Source: Vandiemenella viatica (Eukaryota; Arthropoda; Insecta; Orthoptera; Morabidae). Taken from it: a stretch of DNA of 64,000 nt. The notes below the pieces were generated by a model. The model saw only the letters and a program-made list of their open reading frames with translations. It had not been told where the DNA came from and ran no database searches. Position numbers and translations under genes: made by a program. Shown here piece by piece: positions 56,677 to 64,000 of this stretch. Every line of letters begins with the position of its first letter. Position 1 is the first letter of the stretch. The stretch covers positions 120,270,095 to 120,334,094 of the forward strand of contig CM061920.1 of assembly GCA_031002005.1 (NCBI GenBank), read 5' to 3'.

Positions 56677-56845
56677 CATAGAGGAAGGAAATATATGGAG
56701 GAGAAGTGACGTTAAATCTGAGAACCAGGCTCTAAACTCTCCCGCATGGCGGCAGCAGCGGTATTGTAGCCCAAACAAATGCCGAGTTCACACTGTGTCT
56801 GATGTTCTGATTATTTCATTTTGTAATGTGCATAAGTGTTTTATA

Positions 56846-56916
56846 ATGCCATCTTGTGTTGTGTACGGTTGCACAAATAGGCAAGAGAGGAAAGAACCTG
56901 GAATATCATTTCATAA
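56846..56916 (+). CDS. First exon with N-terminal THAP zinc finger
   Basis: ATG at 56846 starts MPSCVVYGCTNRQERKEPGI then SFHK, and the exon ends at a GTAAGT donor (56917). M-P-x-C-x-x-x-x-C and the SFHK segment are the opening of a THAP zinc-dependent DNA-binding domain. The remaining His and Cys would be on the next exon, which I cannot find. P-element transposases start with a THAP domain close to the 5' terminus, and this exon lies 170 bp inside the left inverted repeat. It could instead be a captured host exon. The splice phase leaves two bases over, so it does not fit the exon at 63063. Confidence 0.8.
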
Positions 56917-57279
56917 GTAAGTTGAATTCTAATTATCGTTGTTTAAGTGGGCGGTTGGAAGTGCAAACTTCGATGACTGTCTATAAATATTTAGTCATAG
57001 CTCTCAATGGGATGACTTTGTTCTCAAATTTTTGTTGGTGTAGTGTAGAAAATCAGCATACCTTGCTATTTTGCACATAATAGACTAGGATTAATTTTTA
57101 ACGAGTGTTGAAAATGAGATTTAAAGGGGTGTGTTTTACATCGCGATTCAGTTTATTTAGTATTACGATTTCTTTCGTCACGTTGCTGTTTAATATTGAC
57201 AGTGTATGATGAAATTAACTGTTATGTGAGAAGCTGTGAGTTTTATTCATTTTTTTAAATAAAGTTCAAGCCATTGACT

Positions 57280-57995
57280 TAGGTTATTTTTAAAGCTTCA
57301 TATAAGATCAAGAGAATGTTCAATAAGCTGACTGAATAAATTTTCACACATTAACATTTGAACAACTTGTGTTTCAGTTTGCAAAATGTTTAACTTCTTT
57401 TTAAAAAATAAACCAAAATTTGAATGTACATTTCTTCTAAATAATTTTTAAAACATTTTTCAAATGTTACATATATCAAGTGAATGATGAATAAGACCAT
57501 ATTTCTTTTGTACGTTATGAGAGATCTCCGAAATAATTGAAATGAGGAACACAATACACTAACACACTCTTCACATTTTAATGTTTTTAAAAGTTTGTGT
57601 ACCACAAATCCTCCGTTGTAGTATACAATATGATCCATTAAAACAGTTTTTTTTTTTTTGGCTTTCGGCGACTAAGCCATTCAGCCAGCTCAATGTGTTT
57701 TATGATACCTCTTCATGTGAATTTAGTTTGTCCAGTGCGTTTATGCTTCCTATGTATAGATACCACAGGACGGACAGGACATTCACACAGACACACAACA
57801 CTTAAACATCCATGCCCGCGGCCGGATTCGAACCGGCACGTGGAGCTAGTACTCTAGCCCCTACGCTACCGAGGCCGGCCCTTTGAAACAGTTAGTGCAC
57901 CTGCATCAAACATACAATCGTGGTCGAACTTGGGAGGAAACTGTAATTCTTCTTCCTCTTCAATAATTCGATGATTCTTTGATGTAAAATTTATA
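57280..57995 (-). pseudogene. P/THAP9-type transposase, C-terminal part, split by a SINE
   Basis: The minus strand reads RIIEEEEELQFPPKFDHDCM then FDAGALTV up to the SINE at 57891, and resumes at 57645 with LMDHIVYYNGGFVVHKLLKT, LKCEECVSVLCSSF, SLITYKRN and FEKCFKNYLEEM. Later comes LNILQTETQVVQMLMCENLF. YI/N-GGFVVHKL..KLKC..C is the C-terminal signature of P-element/THAP9-like transposases. It opposes the THAP exon in orientation, so either the interior is inverted or a second related element was joined. Catalytic residues are not included in the surviving part. Confidence 0.7.
57643..57890 (-). mobile_element. tRNA-derived SINE of a third family
   Basis: Minus orientation: head GCCGGCCTCGGTAGCGTAGG, B box GGTTCGAATCC (complement of about 57828-57838), body and an A tail (T run 57646-57656). 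The motif (A/G)AAACAG is duplicated on both sides. It interrupts the transposase frame. Confidence 0.88.
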
Positions 57996-58057
57996 CTATG
58001 TTCTATGATTGATAATTGTTCCAGGAGTATGCAATTACCATTGCATATTTCACTTCA

Positions 58058-58059
<2 letters not shown>

Positions 58060-58098
<39 letters not shown>
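58060..58098. repeat. Poly-T tract
   Basis: About 39 consecutive T. Possibly the reversed tail of a lost retroposon. Confidence 0.9.
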
Positions 58099-58099
<1 letters not shown>

Positions 58100-58254
58100 T
58101 AATAAGCTGAAGCTGTTTTAAATTGTATGGGCAGTGGGATTGTTTGAACCCCCCCAAAAGATCTGATACACAAGTGGTAGTAATAAAACTTAAATATCTA
58201 TTCTGCAAGTCAGCCATGTAATCATTGTGGCTTTGGCAGAATTAATTTATAGTC

Positions 58255-58670
58255 CAGGCCACATATCAATCCAATCCCAGTATATCCCGAAAACTAAGCA
58301 AGATATCGAAAAATTTTATTCTTTATTTTCGATTTGTCTCGTCGTTTTATATAGGAATCGATCATTAAATTTGACTTTTGCGAAATTTTTCGTATGCATT
58401 TCAACTCAAGATACCTCACTTTTGATACAGTATATCTCGAGAACTGGGTGAGATATCGAAAAATTTTATTCTTTATTTTTTATTTCTCTCGTCTTTTTAA
58501 ATAAGAATCCGTCATCAAATTTCACTTTGACCAATTTTTTCTTCTGAATTTCAACCAAAACCATTTCTCATTTGAGACAGAATATCTCGAAAACTAAGCA
58601 TGATATCAAAAAAATTTATTCTTCGTTTTATATTTGTCTTATCTAGTTACATAATAATCCATCTCCAGAT
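58255..58670 (+). repeat. Tandem repeat, three units of about 150 bp
   Basis: GATATCGAAAAATTTTATTC recurs at about 58303 and 58453 and in diverged form at about 58602. TATCTCGA-AACT precedes each. It lies inside the P-like element. Confidence 0.85.
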
Positions 58671-58848
58671 TGCGACGTTACGTTAATCCTAGAGTCTCCT
58701 TGAGGTTTTTGTACATATACGCCGTGTCTGTATGGGTTAGGGCATGCCTCCCCACTCCCCCCATTCCTCCTCCGCCCGGCTTCACTTCATTGCATGGTGA
58801 AGGTCGCTTGCGTCGTCTCCATATATTTCCTTCCTCCATGGGTTGAAA

Positions 58849-59190
58849 CTGGTCGACCTGCGGCACTTTCAAATTTCTACCAAAAACGTATGTGTCCCTG
58901 TGTATCACTTTTCAGCCAAAACTAAAAAGCGTAGATCGCTGGTCGTTGTGTGTGGTAGCAACACAGACACCCATCGATCACAACGTTAGCCGAATTTCGG
59001 TAACTTTGGGAGTGTGGGAGATATGGTGGTTGAAAGTGGTCGATCAAAGATATTTTCGTCCAAAGGCATGTGACTCCGTAAATTTTACTTTGCTGCCTGA
59101 ACTACATAGCGCAGATGACTGGCATTTGTGTGTGGTAATAGCATCGAGTCTCCCATCGTGCACTATGGTTGTTAGATGTCGGTAGCTGTC
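58849..59190 (+). repeat. Satellite array, right part
   Basis: Two further units of the 55354-56676 satellite (GTCGACCTGCGGCA, then GTGTGGGAGATATGGTGG) resume directly after the P-like element and run up to the Helitron end. Confidence 0.9.
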
Positions 59191-59237
59191 AATCCAAATT
59201 CTTTACAATCACGAACGAAGTCGTGGGTACTAGCTAG
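59191..59237 (+). mobile_element. Helitron-type 3' terminus
   Basis: A 5-bp hairpin (CACGA...TCGTG, 59210-59225) lies 8 bp before GGTACTAGCTAG, so the element ends CTAG at 59237 and is followed by T at 59238. This is the Helitron rule: hairpin, CTRR, T. The sequence GAAGTCGTGGGTA resembles ends of insect non-autonomous Helitrons. The 5' end is not identified. Confidence 0.7.
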
Positions 59238-59238
59238 T

Positions 59239-59357
59239 GTTAAATAAAAAACATTATTTTAAAACAATAAAAATAAATTGCGATCGCGTGGAATCGAAGC
59301 CCGTTCGTGTTCGTAACACGTTAATTCTTTACAACTGACAGGACATGACCACTGAGC
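59239..59357. other. Short non-coding interval
   Basis: Holds an old tRNA-like sequence (GTGGAATCGAAGCCCGTTCG) near 59288, not a functional tRNA. Confidence 0.35.
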
Positions 59358-60488
59358 TTAAAACAGGCCATACACGTTATGACGGTCGCACGGACCGTCG
59401 CACGGACTTGGGTCGTATGCGACAAATCCGAACGTGAATGGGCTGGTCGTAAAGCGGACTGTACGACCAAGGTCATGTCGCAGGTCCGTTGAAATTTCCA
59501 TCGAACCTTGCGACACGACACGCCCCGATCTTACACGACACGCTCCGATCGTACACGATCGCACCAGTCGTAATGTGAGTTGTGTTGTTTGAGACGGTCC
59601 GTGCAACCAAGTTATCAGAACCGGGTAGTGCAAAATGTCAAAAACTGGCATTTTTATTTTTTGAGTGAAAAATAATCTACAAACTTTCCTGATTACAATG
59701 ATATACAGTTTATTGGCATAATACATTTCTTCGAGGTGTTATTCACGGTTTTCATTAACCCTACACTCAGACACACACCTACTTGATATTTCTCAAATTT
59801 CTCAGGAATGGAATGTTAAATTAACTTGAAATGATGAATGATTTACCGAAAACGTTGAAAGAATTTAAAGATAAACTTTGTAGAGGGCAAATGTAGATGG
59901 GTGCAGGATAGGGGGAAGATGGGGTGTAGGGAAATTGCCACCGGAGCCTGTGCTCCTTTGCAATGAAATTAAATTAAATTTGAAATTTTGCACATTTACA
60001 GACGCTTATAAATCACGATCTGTAAAGCAAAATTAAAATAATCGAAGCAATAGCTAGTGAGTTGTAATATAATAAGTATCTGAAATATTTGCTAAAAGTA
60101 GTTATATAATTTCCAATTTATAAAATCTAAACCAGTTTCTTATCAAAAATAGGTATGCTTCATAAGTTGTATCATTAACATTAGATTACACCATACAAAT
60201 TTTATTAAATTATCTAAAGTAAAATCAGAAAAAAGGTACTAACATAACTAGGAGTCAGTTTTTTATTTTTTTTGCTTGTTTCCATGTGAATATTAATGAA
60301 AATATACAATATATTTTAATGATAGACCGTATTAATTAGACACTAAAAGAGACAATTCGACGACTGTGGTGAAATTTTATAGAACCGTCTATGCGACGAG
60401 TCGCAACGTGTGTGTGGTAATAAGACTGTCGTTGCGACGGTTCGACCAACAGTCTTTGCGACCGTCGTAACGTGTATGGCCTGCTTTA
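59358..60488. mobile_element. Harbinger-type MITE with TTA target duplication
   Basis: TTA at 59358-59360 and 60486-60488. Ends are inverted: AAACAGGCCATACACGTTA left, AGCAGGCCATACACGTTA right (reversed). GACGGTCGCA and related modules repeat in both subterminal regions. No coding sequence. The interior carries a LINE 3'-end motif at 59932-59985. Confidence 0.85.
59932..59985 (+). repeat. Copy 2 of the LINE 3'-end motif
   Basis: GGAAATTGCCACCGGAG, TGTGCTCCTTTGCAATG and then AAATTAAATTAAATT, a short terminal microsatellite. Confidence 0.6.
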
Positions 60489-61849
60489 GGTTTTTAATAA
60501 TAGTATACTAAACACTTTCCTCGTAATTTTCTCGGAACTGGCAGAAAGGTGTGCTTTATTGCTTTCATATAAAAATGTGTGTATTACCACGATACAAAGC
60601 TGGTCCCCAAACTGAAATAACAAGACAGAAACCTCTCCTTGTCAATGGAAAATCCCTTGTGTTATAATCTCCCCGATAGCCACGAGGGATACATACTTAT
60701 TTATTTATTTATCAATCTTGTTCCATGGATCCCTGCTGAGTTGACGATACAGATATGTCTAAATAAACTGGCAAGTTGTTGTGTCAGATGTAATTCAAAG
60801 CTGTCAAGATAACTGAATATGGCCTTGAGATAGATTAAATATAATCAACACTACCAGTTTTGACACGGTTGATTTTTTAGTGAAATCTGCCTTCCAAACT
60901 TACAGTTTTAATCAATTCTGTCTCTTTAAATACATAATGGACAGTAAGTATAGTGACCTTATGACATTTTAATTTACTGAATACTTTATGCTTCTCAGTT
61001 ATATAAATATTAAGACATATTTAATTAAGTATTACAGTAATTACTTTGTACCGAAATTAATAAATATTATTATTATCTGTTTCTTAACTACTTTCCCTCA
61101 CATTTCTTTTCTACAAAAGTTAAAAGTTGAAAGTAATTTATAACATAGTTGAATGACCAAAAAAAAAAAAAAAAAAAAAAAAAAAACAATAAATGTAAAT
61201 TTACGTTATGCGCAAGATTGTTAAATCTGCATATTACAACTTTGAATGCAGCTTACTGTTTTTAAGAATTAAATCTAGTTAAGTAGAATTCATTTTCCCG
61301 AGCTATAATGGACAATAACTTGGGTTCTACTGGAGATCGTGATTCCCTTACATTCAGTAATGACGTCATAATACTGATGTAGTCAATCGCAAGACCTATT
61401 ATTTTCGAGCAGTAATTCCGTTGTAACACAGCCTAGACCATTATTTTCAAGCAAAAATTAGGTTGTAATACAGCCTGGACCAGCAAGAAACCGTTAAATG
61501 TACTTCCGAAGGTATTTCTAGCGAAGTTTTGCGTTTGACCTCTGGAGAGTTATGATACTAGTTCCTGGCGGAATCGCAATCTCCAGTAATCCCAATATGT
61601 GGTCAATTTTTGCAGCTATAGGACACTTTTGCTACAGAGCCATTCAAGAGAAATGATGCTTACCATTACACTTTGCATATTATCTGTTTAGAATTTACAA
61701 ATACCATCTGAAAATATCTTTCTGCAGGTCTATATCAGAAATAAATGTTTGGCGAACAATATGTTTTTTCAAATTAACGGAATCTTTGCTGGAAAAATTT
61801 TCATGATTAAGACTGGATATATAATACTGTTGAAAATTTTAAAATTAAT
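60489..61849. other. Non-coding AT-rich DNA with poly-A at 61158-61186
   Basis: No coding sequence. The run of about 28 A at 61158 and a TTATTTATTTATTTATC tract at about 60700 are probably retroposon relics. Confidence 0.4.
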
Positions 61850-62940
61850 ATAATTGCGATGGAGCACATGCTCTGGTGGCAATTTCCTTAGTCATCTAAT
61901 TACCACCTTTTTTATTATTATTATCTAATACAATTTGAATGTCAAATTCCACCCTTATCTACTTTCGCGACTTAAAAATTTTAATTCTTAAATCCTTCAG
62001 CATTTTTGGTAAATTATTCATCACTTTACTGACACCCTTACCTACAAAAGAAAATTTTCCCACTCCCTTTTGCATTAAATCAAGTGCCAGCTTGTGATAA
62101 TGGTCATCTTTCTCCTTCCATGCATTATTCATAACTCTTCGAATAATATCCCTCCAAGCCCCCTCACCAACATATGCCTTGTACATTCTCAGCACTCTCT
62201 TCACTTTCCTCCTGTACTCCAATAACTCCCAATCCACGTCCTTTATCATATCAGATGCCTACTGGGTCCTGCGATAATTTCCACAAACAAATCTAGCTGC
62301 TCTTCTTTCCACGCCCTCCAACTCCTGTATTTGATATCCAAAATGTGGGTCCCAAATGCCACCATCATATTCAACCAATGGACAGACCAAAATTTTGTAA
62401 TTCAATTCCCTAACTTCTCTGGTACATACTTTCATCACCCTCTCCAGTAAATATAGAACTTTGTAACATTTTCCTTCCACCTGCACAATGTGCTCTGCAT
62501 ATGTTTATAATCAAACGTTATGCCAAGATATTTGCACTTCAAGCCTTCAGCAAGAAATTTGGACCCCACCCAATTATTATTAACAATCTTTAGTTTTTTT
62601 TTTAATCTGATACCTAATAAGCTGACTCTTCTTGGCATTTATCTACATTCCATGCTGGCCTATGCACTTAGATATTCTATCCAGATCACCTTTCAGCTGT
62701 TCACAGTATTCCCATATTTTGATCTTACTATATACCATTATGTTATCTGCAAACAATCTAAATTATGACCTTTAACCATCAACAAAATAATTTATTAGAA
62801 TAATGAACAGCAAGGGTCCTAATACATTACCCTGTTGGACTCCCATATTTACTTCCACCTCTTTGTTCTGTGACAATTGTTGATTCGTTTTTAGGGACTG
62901 CCTACCTGTACCTATCAGCGAAGTAGTTACTACGAGTATT
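61850..62940 (-). pseudogene. CR1-like LINE reverse transcriptase, 3' part
   Basis: The minus strand from 62940 reads GVQQGNVLGPLLFIILIN, a degenerate catalytic FADNIMVYSKI, then ending frames 62638-62435 (MPRRVSLLGIRLKKKLKIVN, KYLGITFDYK), 62486-62259 (LVEYDGGIWDPHFGYQIQEL, EGVERRAARFVCG) and 62249-61959 (KVKRVLRMYKAYVGEGAW). RRAARFV and the EYGGIWDP-like motif define the C-terminal region of CR1/Jockey LINEs. The second catalytic Asp box is changed to FADN. The 3' end (61890-61855) bears the GGAAATTGCCACC motif found at two other loci. It is broken by several frameshifts. Confidence 0.8.
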
Positions 62941-63062
62941 TTTCATTTTTGTTACATAACGTCAACTCGGACGTTACTGAATACCACCTTATAAGTAATG
63001 TATTTAAGTACTATTGCTTCTGTACTGAATATTTTGACCATTCTTCTATTTTTTTTTAACAG

Positions 63063-63225
63063 TTGTTTTGAGCAAGAGTTATATTGGAAGATCGCTTTTC
63101 GATTTACCAACACCTGCTTTCCTCATAGACAAGGAGAAGATTATAAATAATTGTCATAACATGCTCCAGAAATGTTCAGATCTAGGATTAAAGCTGCGGC
63201 CACATATCAAAACACATAAGACAGA
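63063..63225 (+). CDS. Exon of a D-serine dehydratase-like PLP enzyme
   Basis: After a pyrimidine-rich tract and AG acceptor (63061-63062), the exon encodes LSKSYIGRSLFDLPTPAFLI then DKEKIINNCHNMLQKC and LGLKLRPHIKTHKTE, and ends at a GTAAGT donor (63226). DLPTPAFLID and RPHxKTHK are hallmarks of the fold-type III, alanine-racemase-like D-serine / D-threo-3-hydroxyaspartate dehydratases. The Lys of PHxKTHK forms the Schiff base with PLP in characterised members. They need Zn and turn D-serine into pyruvate and ammonia. The exon starts and ends in mid-codon with no stop. Other exons lie outside the window or were not found. It is well conserved and looks like a live host gene. Confidence 0.82.
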
Positions 63226-64000
63226 GTAAGTACTTTAACTGTCATTTCACTTAATACTGTGACCTTTACTTCTGAAATTAATTGTTATTTATTTCTGAAA
63301 TACTAAAAAAGGTATGGAAAGTAAACCTATAATTTACCAAAATTGGATGGTGAAGGACTGCAACAACACAAATAAATCTTGTGAGAGGCAAGTAAACAAA
63401 AGGGAGGGTTGATGAAGGTGCTCGACTTAAATTAAATTAAGTGTTGACTATTGGAAACAAAGTGAGAATTGTTTGGAATGGCGGGAGGAGGAACCATGAA
63501 GCTATAGACGTATTGCTATTCTACTATAATAGATATAACTGAAGAATTCAATAAAATATGAATGAAATCAATAATAATAATAAAATTTAAGGCATTGACC
63601 TGGTTCTGTAATTATGTGATTTTAAACATTATGCTCCCTCTACCAAAAAAGGATTTGATAATCTTAGTGAATTCCAAATTGTTAACTTGCTGTTTGTTGA
63701 ACTAATGTGCGTTTGGGAGGTTAGAGGAGTGAGGTTCTGCTACATACCTCGTTCGAACTATGACCGAGTCTGGTACTCCCTGAATTTGCATAAAATAATA
63801 CTGTAGACTGCTTGATGGTTTGAAGTCTGTATATTACTAATGAAATTTCTTCTACATTCTTTGGTACCAAAAAGATATTGTCTAAGGCATTGAACTTCTA
63901 TTCAGAAACATTTAGATTGCACGTTAAGCACATTCACATGAATCAAACCCCCTGCATTGGTAAAATTTTCATAAGTTCATCTCAAAAAAAGCTGTTACTA
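63226..64000 (+). other. Intron of the D-serine dehydratase-like gene (presumed)
   Basis: AT-rich, no coding signal to the window end. Confidence 0.5.

Larger units (their letters stand above)
56669..58848 (+). mobile_element. P-like DNA transposon with THAP exon and 8-bp target duplication
   Basis: GGTTGAAA at 56669-56676 and 58841-58848 is a perfect 8-bp duplication in the satellite. The element (56677-58840, 2164 bp) begins CATAGAGGAAGGAAATATAT and ends as the complement of CATGGAGGAAGGAAATATAT. The inverted ends match over 24 bp with one mismatch. CA at the terminus, 8-bp duplication, a THAP exon 170 bp from the left end and a P/THAP9-type transposase fragment all fit the P superfamily. 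A SINE and a tandem repeat sit inside. Confidence 0.85.

Noticed and set aside
57825..57885. Possible minus-strand tRNA gene
   Set aside because: A B box is present but it continues into a SINE body with A tail inside a transposase frame.
56846..63225. THAP exon and D-serine dehydratase exon as one gene
   Set aside because: Splice phases do not match and the domains are unrelated. The THAP exon lies within transposon ends.

Overview
The window reads as nuclear DNA of an insect-like arthropod with a large genome. Three host-type or domain-bearing exons carry GT-AG splice signals. Almost everything else is transposable-element (TE) debris, in a mixture typical of insects: Ty3/Gypsy, RTE, CR1, Jockey and Penelope retroelements, tRNA-derived SINEs, and hAT, PIF/Harbinger, Tc1, mariner, P and Helitron DNA elements. 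There are no operons, RBSs or CRISPR arrays. A polyneopteran such as a cockroach, termite or orthopteran is only a guess from the TE mix. Two runs of exactly 1000 N (11699-12698 and 48059-49058) are scaffold gaps.

Layout. 1-6105: decayed Gypsy element (gag to integrase), joined to a minus-strand RTE endonuclease remnant (6106-7690) that itself carries a 728-bp LTR-like insertion. 7996-8188: exon of the tRNA pseudouridine synthase PUS10 (minus strand). 9229-11698: BED-type hAT transposon running into the first gap. 12890-18406: a Penelope-like insertion bounded by a 14-bp target duplication, holding a large palindrome, inside which sits a Jockey-type LINE, which in turn holds a CR1-type LINE and a SINE. 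18667-18856: a perfect 93-bp-arm palindrome of a second Penelope family. 19575-20592: RTE 3' half with poly-A. 20811-22218: Harbinger with a MADF gene. 22232-23880: ZMYM1-like hAT. 24195-27055: minus-strand Penelope (RT plus GIY-YIG nuclease) split by a Harbinger MITE.

28238-36525 and 49059-52645 are two copies of one duplicated segment. The first copy is expanded by Tc1, SINE, MITE and tandem-repeat DNA. 36526-41814 is a young, apparently intact Gypsy element: its LTRs differ by one indel and it has one 1499-codon gag-pol frame. Its two flanks do not match each other or the empty site seen in the second duplicate. 42-46 kb holds RTE, SINE and mariner relics.

53.2-59.2 kb is the most unusual part. 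It is a satellite array of about 190-bp units ending in a Helitron 3' terminus. Into it have inserted a hAT (53366-55353, 8-9 bp target duplication) and a P-like element (56677-58840) with 24-bp inverted termini, a perfect 8-bp target duplication, a THAP-domain exon and a P/THAP9-type transposase fragment. A Harbinger MITE (59361-60485), a CR1-like LINE tail (61850-62940, minus) and an exon of a D-serine dehydratase-like PLP enzyme (63063-63225, plus) close the window.

The genes do not work together as a system. The picture is of sparse exons of unrelated genes separated by long TE-filled introns and intergenic DNA, with successive nested insertions that can be ordered by their target-site duplications.
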